Counted from the stretch's first letter, positions 1-9,842 are shown. The stretch is 64,000 nucleotides of DNA from Chryseobacterium sp. MFBS3-17 (GCF_020687745.1 NZ_JAJEWK010000010.1:248001-312000); one strand, 5' to 3'. A program made the numbers and translations. The notes: generated by a model not told the origin, from the sequence alone.

Positions 1-945
1 TTTAAAAAAATATTTAATAAAGAAGAAAAAGAAACCCTGGATCAGGGTCTGGAAAAATCTAACCGTGGATTTTTTGAAAAAATATCCAAAGCGGTTGTCG
101 GAAAATCCAAAGTAGATGATGAAGTTCTGGATGACCTGGAAGAAATTCTGATCAGCTCTGATGTAGGAGCGGCTACCACCATTAAAATCATAGAACGCAT
201 AGAAGAACGCGTGGCCCGGGACAAATATGTAGGAACTGACGAACTGGACAAAATCCTGCGCGAGGAAATCACCGGACTGCTTCTGCAAAACCCGCATGCC
301 GGCACCGGAAATATAGACCACAGCAAAAAACCATATGTCATTATGGTGGTGGGCGTCAATGGCGTAGGAAAGACCACAACAATAGGGAAACTGGCTCATC
401 AGTTTAAAAGTGAAGGAAAATCTGTAGTACTGGGTGCCGCAGATACCTTCCGGGCGGCTGCCGTAGACCAACTGGTGATCTGGAGTGAGCGCGTGGGCGT
501 GCCTGTTGTAAAACAGGGAATGGGCTCAGACCCCGCTTCCGTAGCCTTTGACACCGTACAAAGTGCGGTGGCCAATCAGGCCGATGTAGTCATTATAGAC
601 ACCGCAGGGAGACTCCATAATAAAGTAAACCTCATGAACGAGCTGACCAAAATAAAACGGGTCATGCAAAAAGTAATTCCCGATGCTCCCCACGAGATCC
701 TTCTGGTACTGGACGGCTCTACCGGCCAGAATGCTTTTGAGCAGGCAAAACAGTTTACCGCAGCTACCGAAGTCAGCGCACTGGCCGTAACCAAACTGGA
801 CGGAACAGCCAAGGGCGGCGTGGTAATAGGAATATCTGATCAGTTTCAGATTCCGGTAAAATATATAGGTGTAGGAGAAAAAATGACGGATCTGCAACTC
901 TTTAACGGGGAACAATTCGTAGATTCTTTCTTCACAAGAAAGTGA
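1..945 (+). CDS. ftsY: Signal recognition particle receptor FtsY (5' end outside window)
   Basis: SRP-receptor GTPase that docks ribosome/SRP complexes at the inner membrane for co-translational insertion. The frame is open from base 1, so the start codon lies upstream; FtsY of this group begins with a short acidic/basic leader, so only a few codons are probably missing. The visible part has the helical N domain (about residues 20-100) and then the G domain: P-loop [10 protein letters not shown] near 118-127, [16 protein letters not shown] and the base-specificity motif TKLDG, followed by a conserved GVGEKMTDL near the C terminus. It ends in TGA with no clear terminator. Identification is firm. 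Confidence 0.96.
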   Translation, partial: FKKIFNKEEKETLDQGLEKSNRGFFEKISKAVVGKSKVDDEVLDDLEEILISSDVGAATTIKIIERIEERVARDKYVGTDELDKILREEITGLLLQNPHAGTGNIDHSKKPYVIMVVGVNGVGKTTTIGKLAHQFKSEGKSVVLGAADTFRAAAVDQLVIWSERVGVPVVKQGMGSDPASVAFDTVQSAVANQADVVIIDTAGRLHNKVNLMNELTKIKRVMQKVIPDAPHEILLVLDGSTGQNAFEQAKQFTAATEVSALAVTKLDGTAKGGVVIGISDQFQIPVKYIGVGEKMTDLQLFNGEQFVDSFFTRK

Positions 946-1065
946 TTTTTAAAATTTCTCCATTTTCTTATAAGATTTCAATTAAATATTTTAGGATTAA
1001 AAAAAAGGCCTAACTTTAGCTTACTAAAATCACAAAATATTACTAACATTTAAAAATTTAAAATT

Positions 1066-1320
1066 ATGGGAATTTTCACTTGGATTATCTTCGGATTGAT
1101 TGCAGGGGCTTTAGCCAAATTAATTATGCCAGGAAACCAGAACATGGGTTGGCTGATGACCATTATCCTCGGAATTATAGGTGCTTATGTAGGCGCTTTT
1201 GTAGGCCAGCTGCTGGGAATGGGAGACGTCACCGGATTTAATTTCGGAAGCATGGCGCTGGCCGTGGTCGGGGCACTGATTATATTATGGATATACGGAC
1301 TGGCCACCAAACGGAGTTAG
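1066..1320 (+). CDS. GlsB/YeaQ/YmgE-family small membrane protein
   Basis: An 84-residue, almost wholly hydrophobic protein with three predicted transmembrane helices separated by short Gly-rich turns (GLIAGALAK, GIIGAYVGAFVGQLLG, ALIILWIYGLA). This is the pattern of the GlsB/YeaQ/YmgE ('transglycosylase-associated') family, often induced by stress but of unknown biochemical role. It is monocistronic, starts at an ATG behind an AT-rich 120-bp leader, and is closed by a hairpin terminator shared with sppA. The family call rests on length and hydrophobic pattern. Confidence 0.85.
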   Translation: MGIFTWIIFGLIAGALAKLIMPGNQNMGWLMTIILGIIGAYVGAFVGQLLGMGDVTGFNFGSMALAVVGALIILWIYGLATKRS

Positions 1321-1340
1321 TATTTCCAATCTAAAAGTTA

Positions 1341-1377
1341 AAAATCCTCTCTGCACATTTGCAAAGAGGATTTTTTT
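1341..1377. terminator. Bidirectional terminator between the GlsB-like gene and sppA
   Basis: An inverted repeat AATCCTCT/AGAGGATT flanks a loop and is followed by a run of T on the plus strand; the minus strand also shows a T run. It can end both convergent genes. Confidence 0.75.
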
Positions 1378-1397
1378 GTAAGCCATACCGGAAGGGT

Positions 1398-3152
1398 TTA
1401 CTGCAGTTTGATCTGATAAGGCATGCCCATCATGACAACGCTTTGTAATTTAGGATCGGTTACCCGCTCGAACAATTCATAATTCTCCTTCCCTATTTTT
1501 CTACTGATAATTCTGGCAGCAACTTCATTTTCCTCAAAATCTTTCAGAAATATCTCGAACTGCGATCTCTTTTTCGGGAATGCAGATACGTTATAATCTG
1601 ACACCTTCGCTTGCTTGGCTGCATAAGCGATGGCATCATTCAGTGTACCCAGTTCATCTACCAGCCCCAGTTCTTTTGCGCGGGTACCGGACCATACACG
1701 GCCGCCGCCAACTTCATCTATCTGCTGGAAACTTTTCTTTCTGTTTTGAGTAACAAAATGCACAAACCGGTTATAGGTGCCTTCCACACTTTGGGTCAGA
1801 ATACTCACCGTACCCGGAGAAAGACCATTAATCATGGAAATATGATTGGAATTGGCATTCGTAGTGACTGCGTGGGTATAAATCCCATTTTTATTGGCCG
1901 CTTCTTTCAAATAAGGAATCATTCCAAACACCCCAATGGAACCTGTGAGCGTATTCTTTTCTGAATAGATTTTATCTGCAGCCATGGCAATATAATACCC
2001 GCCAGATGCCGCATAATCTCCAAATGAAACCACCACCGGTTTTTTCTTTTTCAGTTTTTGCATTTCAAATAAAATCTCATCTGAAGCGTTGGCACTTCCG
2101 CCCGGCGAATTGATGCGCAGCACGACTGCTTTTACATTCTTATCCTCGGCAAGACTCTGAATTTCTTTTACAAAATTTTCCGCATAGATACCGTCATACC
2201 CTTCACCCCCATAGATGGCTCCGGATGCATAAAGAACCGCTACCTGGTTATCTTTTTTACCTTTATCACTAAAGGAGCTGATGTATTTTGAAATGGAAAT
2301 TCTGTTCAGATCCTTATCCTCTTTCACTTTAAGTTTCTGTTTCAGCAAATCATTATATTCAGATTTCTGAACCAGCTTGTCTGCCAGTTTATGCTTGATA
2401 CTGAGTTCGGGAATCACACCATACAGACTATCCACTACAGTTTTGAAATCATTCTGATGGATTTTTCGGGAAGCTGAAATTTTGGAGGCAGTATCACTCC
2501 AGATATCATTGAGGATAGTGGACAACTGCTCGCGGTTTTCCGGTGACATATCATCCCGCATATAAGGTTCTACTGCAGATTTGTACTTTCCGTGGCGGAT
2601 AATCTCCAGCCCGATGCCATACTTCTCTGCAAAACTCTTCATATACATGACCTCTGCAGAAAGACCTTTCAGTTCTATGCCGCCTGCCGGATGCAGGTAA
2701 TACTGGTCTGCCACAGATCCCAGATAATAGGCAGCCTGAGACACATTATTGCCATATGCAGTTACAAACTTTCCGGATTTTTTAAAATCTTCCAGTGCGG
2801 CACGCACATCATCCAGCTGGGTGATTCCTGCACTGATGAAATCTGTTTCTATGCTGATTCCTTTAATTTTATCATCAGATTTAGCTTTCTTAATTGCTTC
2901 TACCACATCATAAACCATGACATTATTATTCTTGCTCTGAAAAGAAAATATGCCTGCCTGCCCATCATTAGGACCATCTACAATACTCGTATGATAATCC
3001 AGTGTGAGCACCGAATCTTTCTTCACATGTGCCTTTTTATTGCCGGTGGCAGCACTCATGAGCATCAGAACTGTAAAAAAAATAAAGAAAATACCGCCCA
3101 AGAGCAAGATTGCCACGATATTTGCTGCTACATTTCGAATAAAATTTTTCAT
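1398..3152 (-). CDS. sppA: Signal peptide peptidase SppA (67K type)
   Basis: Membrane-anchored serine protease that degrades cleaved signal peptides. It has 584 residues, the long double-domain form. One N-terminal membrane helix (about 10-34) is followed by two tandem ClpP-like domains. The catalytic Lys is predicted at K191 in the KYKSAVEP block of the first domain and the Ser at S383 in DYAASGG of the second, the split Ser-Lys dyad of E. coli-type SppA. INSPGGS near 348-353 forms the expected oxyanion strand. It is divergent from folK with only 22 bp between start codons, so the two promoters must overlap or lie inside the genes. Confidence 0.94.
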   Translation of the reverse strand: MKNFIRNVAANIVAILLLGGIFFIFFTVLMLMSAATGNKKAHVKKDSVLTLDYHTSIVDGPNDGQAGIFSFQSKNNNVMVYDVVEAIKKAKSDDKIKGISIETDFISAGITQLDDVRAALEDFKKSGKFVTAYGNNVSQAAYYLGSVADQYYLHPAGGIELKGLSAEVMYMKSFAEKYGIGLEIIRHGKYKSAVEPYMRDDMSPENREQLSTILNDIWSDTASKISASRKIHQNDFKTVVDSLYGVIPELSIKHKLADKLVQKSEYNDLLKQKLKVKEDKDLNRISISKYISSFSDKGKKDNQVAVLYASGAIYGGEGYDGIYAENFVKEIQSLAEDKNVKAVVLRINSPGGSANASDEILFEMQKLKKKKPVVVSFGDYAASGGYYIAMAADKIYSEKNTLTGSIGVFGMIPYLKEAANKNGIYTHAVTTNANSNHISMINGLSPGTVSILTQSVEGTYNRFVHFVTQNRKKSFQQIDEVGGGRVWSGTRAKELGLVDELGTLNDAIAYAAKQAKVSDYNVSAFPKKRSQFEIFLKDFEENEVAARIISRKIGKENYELFERVTDPKLQSVVMMGMPYQIKLQ

Positions 3153-3174
3153 TATATTTAATTGATTTCAACAT

Positions 3175-3594
3175 ATGTCGCAACAAACAGCCATTTTGTT
3201 ACTCGGAAGTAATTTGGGTGACGTTAAAAAAAACATAGATACTGCGGTTCAGCAAATTGAAAACAGCGGATGTGTTATATTAAATAAAAGTAAATATCTT
3301 ATAAATAAACCCGTTGAATTTGACAGTATTAATTATTTTTGTAATATTGCAATATCAATAAATACGCAGCATTCGCCCATGCAGCTACTTTCAAAATTAA
3401 AGAAAATTGAGCAGGATATGGGCAGAATAAGCGATTCTGCTGCGTCCGGACACTATACAGACCGTATCATCGACATTGATATAGTTTCCATAAACAAATT
3501 GACTTTTTCTTGTGAAAAACTTAAAATCCCTCATCACAAGCATTTGTATGAGCGTAAGTTTTCCAGAGAGTTGATTGAAGAATTGGGTATGTAA
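3175..3594 (+). CDS. folK: 2-amino-4-hydroxy-6-hydroxymethyldihydropteridine pyrophosphokinase
   Basis: Transfers pyrophosphate from ATP to 6-hydroxymethyl-7,8-dihydropterin in folate synthesis. At 139 residues it is slightly short for HPPK. The N-terminal LLLGSNLGD motif and the metal-binding block DRIIDIDIV (about 98-106) identify the family. Its codon use looks more AT-rich than sppA or the OmpA genes on either side. The first OmpA-like gene begins 17 bp downstream with no terminator, so they may be co-transcribed, although the functions are unrelated. Confidence 0.9.
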   Translation: MSQQTAILLLGSNLGDVKKNIDTAVQQIENSGCVILNKSKYLINKPVEFDSINYFCNIAISINTQHSPMQLLSKLKKIEQDMGRISDSAASGHYTDRIIDIDIVSINKLTFSCEKLKIPHHKHLYERKFSRELIEELGM

Positions 3595-3610
3595 CCAAAA
3601 AACATAACGT

Positions 3611-4705
3611 ATGAAATTAATTTTATTAGCCTTAGTATCTTTGCCTATAGGGATGTATGCACAAGATAGTATAGCTTTAGCGCAGACTGAATACCCAAAC
3701 ACGTATTCATCTGGATCGGCTTACGTTCAAAAGTTTGATAATTCCGCCAGAAGATTTAATGACTGGTCTGTATCTGTAGGGGGTGGCGCTGCCTTTTTGC
3801 CTCATGCGGATCTCACCTCATTCTATGACGGAAAAGTAAACTGGGGCTGGACTGCTTATGCCGGCCTGAACAAGCAAATCACCCATACTTTCGGCATGGG
3901 ATTGCAGTATCAGGTAGGCCAGACCAACCAGCAGGGAATGCTGAGCGGCCAGGAAGGAGTTCTGGCTGGCGTAGCAGATGCCTGGACAAAGTTTCATCAG
4001 ATCTCTCTGATGGGCGATGTAAATTTCTCTAATTTACTAAGACGCGTAGACAATCATTCACCTTACAGATGGGCCTTTCACGGCTATGCCGGGATTGGTT
4101 TTCAGAAGTACAAAACCTTGCTGATTGATCAGAATGCATCCAGATGGAATGACCACCCGCCCCGGGTACCAATTGAAATTGATCAGGATTTTGCAGTCGG
4201 GTCATTGTTCTTTCAGGGAGGCCTGGGCGTAAAATACAAAGTATCTAAACTGATTGACATAGAAGCGCGCACCATGTACATCATTACCGGCGATGAAGAA
4301 TTTGACGGTGGTGGATGGACCAGAGAGCAGGCTCCTATCGTTAATTATAATATGCTGAATGATTCTTTTTCAGACAATATGTGGACGGCAACCCTTGGCC
4401 TGAACTTCAAGCTGGGGAACAAACTTTCTCATCTGGCATGGCATGACCCACTGCAGGAAGCATACGGCAGAATCAATACCTTGGAAAACATTCCGGTGGA
4501 ATTTGAAGTTTGTGAAAGCGGCGACGGCGATAATGACGGCGTTTGCGATGACTGGGACAGACAACTGGATACACCAGCAGGAGCCAGAGTTGACGGCGCA
4601 GGTGTGGCCCTGGATATGGACCTGGACGGTGTCATAGATCTTTACGACAAATGTGTAACCGTACCCGGACCCGTAGAAAACGACGGATGTCCTACAAATC
4701 AATAA
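3611..4705 (+). CDS. OmpA-like beta-barrel protein lacking the peptidoglycan-binding domain
   Basis: A 364-residue outer-membrane protein. A Sec signal peptide ends at about residue 18 (MYAQ/D). An eight-strand-like barrel with alternating aromatic segments follows (about 40-290). The protein ends in a calcium-loop region of the thrombospondin type-3 kind (GDGDNDGVCDDWD through DKCVTVPGPVENDGCP). It closely parallels the next gene but stops where that protein enters its OmpA domain, so it should span the outer membrane without binding peptidoglycan. This looks like tandem duplication with loss of the C-terminal domain. Confidence 0.88.
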   Translation: MKLILLALVSLPIGMYAQDSIALAQTEYPNTYSSGSAYVQKFDNSARRFNDWSVSVGGGAAFLPHADLTSFYDGKVNWGWTAYAGLNKQITHTFGMGLQYQVGQTNQQGMLSGQEGVLAGVADAWTKFHQISLMGDVNFSNLLRRVDNHSPYRWAFHGYAGIGFQKYKTLLIDQNASRWNDHPPRVPIEIDQDFAVGSLFFQGGLGVKYKVSKLIDIEARTMYIITGDEEFDGGGWTREQAPIVNYNMLNDSFSDNMWTATLGLNFKLGNKLSHLAWHDPLQEAYGRINTLENIPVEFEVCESGDGDNDGVCDDWDRQLDTPAGARVDGAGVALDMDLDGVIDLYDKCVTVPGPVENDGCPTNQ

Positions 4706-4739
4706 TTACCACTACAAACATTAAATAAAATATAACATT

Positions 4740-6191
4740 ATGAAAATTATTAAAACAATTGTGGCATTAGCTTTCACAATTCCTGTAGCTGCACTTGCAC
4801 AGGACTCGATAGCTGTGACAACAGATGAGTACCCTAATACCTTCTCTTCCGGATCTGCGAATGTTTATCCTTTTACGCAGCAAAGCAAGAGATTTAATGA
4901 CTGGTCCATCTCTGCGGGTGCAGGTGTACCCTTGGTTCAGTCTGCAGATTTAACTTCACTGAAAAATGGTAATGGTTCCGGGAAAGATATTTTCGGATAC
5001 TCTGCTTATTTCAGTGTAGACAAAGCCATAACGCACGCATTCGGTCTGAAATTGCAATATGACCGTGGCGAAACCAGACAAGGCTGGTTCAACACCAAAA
5101 AAGAAGATCCTACATCTACGGGATTTCAGGAAGTGGGTGCCAGAACGCAATATGATGCAATTTCATTAATGGGAGACATCAACTTCTCTAATTTACTGAG
5201 AAGAGTAGATAACAAATCTCCGTACAGATGGGCACTACACGGGTATGCCGGTATCGGTACCCTGGCCTACAGAGCTTATCTGGAAGATCTGAACGGACAA
5301 AAGATGATGAAAGAAGTAAAACCTTTCTCCATGAGTTCCCTGTTCGGGCAAGCCGGTGGGGGTCTGAAATACAAAGCAAGCCGCAGAGTAGATATTGAAG
5401 GTAGAGTCATGTATGTAGTGACCGGTGATGATCAATTTGATGGTGGTGGCGCACAGTACAGCAGCATCAACAGAAGAGAAGATCAGGTTTCTGATAACTT
5501 CATCAATGCTCAACTGGGACTTACCGTAAAACTGGGCAAGCACCAATCTCACCTGTTCTGGCATGATCCGCTGCAGGAAATCTACTACAAACTGGATGTA
5601 CTGGCAGAAAAAAACAGAGATGTTGAAGTGTGTAAAGCCGGAGATAATGATAACGACGGTGTATGCGATGATTGGGACAGAGAACTGGATACCCCTGCAG
5701 GTGCAAGAGTTGACGGTGCAGGTGTAGCACTAGATACAGACCTGGATGGTGTCATAGATCTGTACGATAAGTGTGTAACCGTTCCCGGACCTGTGGAGAA
5801 TGACGGATGTCCTACTACCACTACCGGAATCATTACTGATGATACCAGAACACTTGAAGGTATTGAGTTTGATCTGGATTCTGACAGAATCCTGCCGTCC
5901 AACACTCCTATTCTGAACAATGCAGTAAATTACATTAACTCTACTCAGGGATCTTACAGAGTAGTAGGTGCTACAGATACCAGAGCTTCTGACGCTTACA
6001 ACCAGAGACTATCTGAAAGAAGAGCCAACAATGTGAAGAACTATCTGATTCAGAACGGTGTAGAAAGCGGCAAACTGGAAGCAGTAGGAAGAGGTGAAAA
6101 AGACCTGAAATACCCTGAATGTAACCCTGCTACCAAATGTCCTGAATGGAAAAACAGAGCAAACAGAAGAGTTTATTTCGAAGCGAAATAA
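4740..6191 (+). CDS. OmpA family outer-membrane protein
   Basis: A 483-residue major porin-like protein. Signal peptide (cut near ALAQ/D), N-terminal beta-barrel (about 40-290), Asp-rich thrombospondin type-3-like repeats (about 300-365), then a C-terminal OmpA/MotB domain (about 375-483). In the domain the peptidoglycan-binding Asp and Arg are visible in GATDTRAS and QRLSERRA; the usual His of the GHTDN motif is Ala. The domain tethers the outer membrane to the cell wall. The gene follows its shorter paralog by 34 bp and ends at a perfect terminator. High expression is likely but not shown. Confidence 0.92.
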   Translation: MKIIKTIVALAFTIPVAALAQDSIAVTTDEYPNTFSSGSANVYPFTQQSKRFNDWSISAGAGVPLVQSADLTSLKNGNGSGKDIFGYSAYFSVDKAITHAFGLKLQYDRGETRQGWFNTKKEDPTSTGFQEVGARTQYDAISLMGDINFSNLLRRVDNKSPYRWALHGYAGIGTLAYRAYLEDLNGQKMMKEVKPFSMSSLFGQAGGGLKYKASRRVDIEGRVMYVVTGDDQFDGGGAQYSSINRREDQVSDNFINAQLGLTVKLGKHQSHLFWHDPLQEIYYKLDVLAEKNRDVEVCKAGDNDNDGVCDDWDRELDTPAGARVDGAGVALDTDLDGVIDLYDKCVTVPGPVENDGCPTTTTGIITDDTRTLEGIEFDLDSDRILPSNTPILNNAVNYINSTQGSYRVVGATDTRASDAYNQRLSERRANNVKNYLIQNGVESGKLEAVGRGEKDLKYPECNPATKCPEWKNRANRRVYFEAK

Positions 6192-6210
6192 ATCCGGAAA
6201 ACTATTGATA

Positions 6211-6240
6211 AAAAAGGTCACGCAATTGCGTGACCTTTTT
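6211..6240 (+). terminator. Rho-independent terminator of the OmpA pair
   Basis: A perfect 30-bp palindrome with core GGTCACGCAATTGCGTGACC flanked by A5 and T5. Confidence 0.9.
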
Positions 6241-6272
6241 ATTATCCCCATATATTTTAGTAATTTTATCAC

Positions 6273-8171
6273 ATGGTAACGCCCAATGATCTGAAACAAC
6301 TTAAAACACTGACCCTCAGCCATTTCTGGGGGCATGACGCCTTCAGGGAAAATCAGGAGGCCATCATTGATGCAGTGATCGCAGGCCATGATACCGTAGC
6401 GCTTCTGCCTACCGGGGCAGGAAAGTCATTGTGTTACCAGTTACCCGCCCTGATTCTGGAAGGAACCTGTATCGTCATCTCTCCGCTGCTTGCTTTAATG
6501 CGGGATCAGGTCATGCAGCTGCGGAACAGAGGCATAGAAGCAGAATTTATCTCTTCGGACATGGATGAATTTGAACTTGAAAACGTATTCTCCAAATGCA
6601 AAGAAGGCCTGACGAAACTGCTGTATGTATCGCCCGAAAGACTCACCAATCCGCAGTTTCTGCAAAATATGCAGGAGGTACAGGTTTCATTCATTGCCGT
6701 AGATGAGGCGCACTGTATCTCGGAATGGGGACAGGATTTCAGACCCAGCTATCAGAACATTAAAAATTTCAGAACAGATCATTCCGGATTGGCCTGTCTG
6801 GCACTTACGGCGACCGCTACACCAAAAGTTTTGCAGGAAATCATTCAGAAACTGGAGTTCCGGCAGCCCAAAATTTTTCAGAAAAGTTTCAAAAGAGATA
6901 ATATTAAAATCTACATTGATCAGGTAGGCGATAAATACCAAAGAATTTTTGATCTGCTCCGGTACAATAAAAACACAGGCATCATCTACACCCGAACCCG
7001 CAAAGAAGCCGAAGATCTGACCCGATTTCTGAAACAAAACCGTCTGGAGAACGTAGATTACTTTCATGCCGGCCTTACTACCGCAGAAAAAAAACAGCGA
7101 CAGAAAAAATGGATTTCCGGTAATGACCAGGTACTGGTGGCCACCAACGCTTTCGGAATGGGTATCGATAAAGACAATGTGAGGCTGATCATTCATTATT
7201 CCGTACCGGCCAGTCTGGAGAACTATTACCAGGAAATAGGCCGCGCGGGCCGAGACGGTGCCCTCAGCTATGCGTTTATGCTTTGGAACGAGCAGGAACT
7301 GGATCAGTATAACCAACTCCTGCAATATCAGATTCCGAACCGAAAAGAATTTTGTGATGTAATCACTTATCTCTATTCTGTTTTTCAGATTGCAGACGCA
7401 GACCTTCCGGAAAAAACGTTTCAGTTGCAGATTGAAAAGCTGACCCGGCTAAGCAGAACCTCATCCGGAAAAGTAAAAAACATCCTGAACTTCCTTCATA
7501 ACCAGGAACTGGTTTATGTGAATAATAATAAAAGTCTCTCTGCCCTGCAATTGAACATCAAACCAGAAGAAATGGATCTGCTGCCGAAAAAGGACAGTTA
7601 TTTCATAGAACTTTTGCTCAGAAATCTTCCCGGAATTGCCATCCACAGGGTACTCTTCAGTGAGCACAACCTCGGATTAAAAATCGGGGCAGATGCCCTG
7701 CTTCTGAAAGAGAGAATCCGGGAATTGCAGGCACAGGGACATCTGGAATATACAGACGGCGCCCTGGCCAGCATCAATTTTCTGAAACCCCGGGATGACC
7801 GCTCTGTAAAAGGCCGTTATTGGCAACTTTTTCAGCAAATCCAGCAGAATAAACTGCAGAAATGGGAGGAAATGAAATTCTTTGTACACCAAAAAACCCA
7901 TTGTAGAATGAGGCTTATCTTGGCTTACTTCGGCGAGAAAAATTCCAAAAACTGTGGTCAGTGTAATACCTGTGAGGCCAGAACCCCTGCTGCGCCGGCA
8001 AGTATTCCGGACGAAATTCTGAATATTTTGCGAAACGGTGCAGGAACAGCAGATGAAATTTCAATTCAGCTGAATTTCATTCCGAGGGAAAAAGTTCTGG
8101 AAAACCTTATCCTTCTCCTGGATGCCGGAAAAGTAAAAATGCTGAATTTCAGAACCTATGCACTGGCCTGA
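6273..8171 (+). CDS. recQ: ATP-dependent DNA helicase RecQ
   Basis: Superfamily 2 3'-5' DNA helicase for fork repair and recombination. It has 632 residues. Motifs in order: Walker A LLPTGAGKS (about 46-54), DEAH at 144-147, SAT-like TATAT, motif V FGMGIDKDNVR, and motif VI QEIGRAGRDG. A Zn-binding RQC region follows, with Cys in GQCNTC near 570, then a short helix-turn-helix-like tail. I see no HRDC domain, which marks the shorter of the RecQ forms common in Bacteroidota. It starts at the ATG 31 bp after the OmpA terminator. Confidence 0.93.
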   Translation: MVTPNDLKQLKTLTLSHFWGHDAFRENQEAIIDAVIAGHDTVALLPTGAGKSLCYQLPALILEGTCIVISPLLALMRDQVMQLRNRGIEAEFISSDMDEFELENVFSKCKEGLTKLLYVSPERLTNPQFLQNMQEVQVSFIAVDEAHCISEWGQDFRPSYQNIKNFRTDHSGLACLALTATATPKVLQEIIQKLEFRQPKIFQKSFKRDNIKIYIDQVGDKYQRIFDLLRYNKNTGIIYTRTRKEAEDLTRFLKQNRLENVDYFHAGLTTAEKKQRQKKWISGNDQVLVATNAFGMGIDKDNVRLIIHYSVPASLENYYQEIGRAGRDGALSYAFMLWNEQELDQYNQLLQYQIPNRKEFCDVITYLYSVFQIADADLPEKTFQLQIEKLTRLSRTSSGKVKNILNFLHNQELVYVNNNKSLSALQLNIKPEEMDLLPKKDSYFIELLLRNLPGIAIHRVLFSEHNLGLKIGADALLLKERIRELQAQGHLEYTDGALASINFLKPRDDRSVKGRYWQLFQQIQQNKLQKWEEMKFFVHQKTHCRMRLILAYFGEKNSKNCGQCNTCEARTPAAPASIPDEILNILRNGAGTADEISIQLNFIPREKVLENLILLLDAGKVKMLNFRTYALA

Positions 8172-8213
8172 TCAATAAACGAAAACACCTAATAAAACCG
8201 TATAATTTTTTGA

Positions 8214-9161
8214 ATGAAACCACTTAAAGTAATTTTCTTCGGAACACCGGAGTTTGCCAGGACAGCATTACAGGCCATTCATGAGTCGCACCATGAAATA
8301 GCAGCCGTAGTCACGGTAGCAGACAAAGCCAGCGGCCGGGGCCAAAAAATAAACCAGTCGCCCGTAAAAATGTATGCAGAAGAACAGCACTTGCGGGTAT
8401 TGCAGCCGGAGAAACTCAGAAATCCTGAATTCTTAGAAGAAATAAAGGCACTGAATGCAGATGTATTTGTAGTAGTAGCCTTCCGGATGATGCCCAAAGT
8501 CCTGTTTGAGATCCCGCCGCTCGGAACGTTCAATCTTCATGCATCATTACTGCCGGATTACCGGGGTGCGGCACCCATTAACTACGCCATCATTAACGGA
8601 GAAACCAAAACCGGTGCAACCACCTTTTTCATTAATGAAAAAATAGACGAAGGCCATATGCTTCTGCAGACCGAGGTGGAAATTCTGCCGGACGAAAATG
8701 CCGGCCAATTACATGATAAACTGATGACCACCGGTGCTGCACTTATTGTAAAAACGCTGGATGGACTGGCCGCAAACAGCCTTACCACTACACCGCAGCC
8801 ACATACAGAGAAGCCGAAAAATGCTTTTAAAATCTTCAAAGAGGATACGCGCATCAACTGGAATCAGAAGTCTGAGACCGTTCATAATTTCATCCGCGGC
8901 ATGTCTCCGTACCCTGCTGCTTTTACCACGATTAAAATGGGAGACGAAGAGAAATTTCTTAAAATTTACACCGGAAAGTATGAAATCACAGACGCACATA
9001 CAATTCCCGGCACTGTGAAAGCAGATAAAAACAGCATCAGAATACACACGGCAGACGGATTCTACTGCCCGCTGGAAGTTCAGCTGGAAGGCAAAAAGAA
9101 GATGCCTGTAAAGGATTTTCTGAACGGACTGCGCAGTTTTGATGACCTCAGTATCGCATAA
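8214..9161 (+). CDS. fmt: Methionyl-tRNA formyltransferase
   Basis: Formylates initiator Met-tRNA using 10-formyl-tetrahydrofolate. At 315 residues it has the normal length. The N-terminal formyltransferase fold begins VIFFGTPEFA; the catalytic block NLHASLLPDYRGAAPI (about 105-120) carries the Asn-His pair and the SLLPxYRG signature. The C-terminal OB-like tRNA-binding domain starts near 205. It follows recQ by 42 bp, probably in one transcript, and is closed by a 16-bp hairpin. Confidence 0.95.
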   Translation: MKPLKVIFFGTPEFARTALQAIHESHHEIAAVVTVADKASGRGQKINQSPVKMYAEEQHLRVLQPEKLRNPEFLEEIKALNADVFVVVAFRMMPKVLFEIPPLGTFNLHASLLPDYRGAAPINYAIINGETKTGATTFFINEKIDEGHMLLQTEVEILPDENAGQLHDKLMTTGAALIVKTLDGLAANSLTTTPQPHTEKPKNAFKIFKEDTRINWNQKSETVHNFIRGMSPYPAAFTTIKMGDEEKFLKIYTGKYEITDAHTIPGTVKADKNSIRIHTADGFYCPLEVQLEGKKKMPVKDFLNGLRSFDDLSIA

Positions 9162-9198
9162 AAAAGCTCTGTCACCTCACCTGGTGACAGAGCTTTTT
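9161..9198. terminator. Bidirectional terminator after fmt
   Basis: A 16-bp perfect stem (AAAAAGCTCTGTCACC with its complement) around a 6-base loop. A runs at one end and T runs at the other let it also end the convergent DUF5606 gene. Confidence 0.92.
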
Positions 9199-9222
9199 GC
9201 TTAAACAAAAAACCTTACTTTA

Positions 9223-9771
9223 TTAGCCTTGTTTTCTGTGTGTGGACTTCGGTGCTGACTTGGCAGCAGAAGTGGCTGCTTTGGCCTTTGGCGCTGCAGA
9301 TTTTTTTGCTTTCGCTTCGGCAGGCTTTGGTGCTTCTGTTTTTACTTCTGCGGCTTCTTCGGTGTTCTGTTCAGGTTTTACGAAGCTTTCTTCTGTAATG
9401 TATCCCGCAGCGTGCAGGATATTGTACCACTGAGCCAGTTTTTTGATGTCTGAAACATATACCCGTTCTGTATCATAATTGGGTAAAGCCACATCCATAA
9501 AAGTTCTCAGTTCTGCTTCGTCTGATTTGTGAGATACCGTAGCCTGATACCCGTTATCTTTAGCAATATTTTCAAAAACATCAAACAACGGAACTTCCTG
9601 GTCAAATGTGAACATGGCAATATTGTCTAACAGGCTTACCTGGCTAGAATTTCCTATACTTAGTTTTTTCTTAGAGGTAATATCCTCAATGATAAATCCG
9701 TTTCTTAATTGTGATACCAGTTTAAAGAGACCTGGTTTTCCCGAAATTGAAATAATTTTCTCTAACTCCAT
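9223..9771 (-). CDS. DUF5606 protein with Lys/Ala-rich histone-like tail
   Basis: A 182-residue protein. Residues 1-128 match the Bacteroidota family DUF5606: an opening EKIISISGKPGLFKL, a central VPLFDVFENIA, and a final SDIKKLAQWYNIL. The function is unknown; the domain looks small, globular and cytoplasmic. Residues 130-182 are low-complexity, made almost wholly of Ala, Lys, Pro, Glu and Ser and ending THRKQG. Such a tail resembles histone H1-like proteins and should be disordered and basic. It could bind nucleic acid, but this is inference. Confidence 0.8.
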   Translation of the reverse strand: MELEKIISISGKPGLFKLVSQLRNGFIIEDITSKKKLSIGNSSQVSLLDNIAMFTFDQEVPLFDVFENIAKDNGYQATVSHKSDEAELRTFMDVALPNYDTERVYVSDIKKLAQWYNILHAAGYITEESFVKPEQNTEEAAEVKTEAPKPAEAKAKKSAAPKAKAATSAAKSAPKSTHRKQG

Positions 9772-9842
9772 AAATATAACTTTTATAGTGCCACGCCCCG
9801 CATGGCTGTTTTATCTTTATTTTCTAAATTCTATCTGAATGG

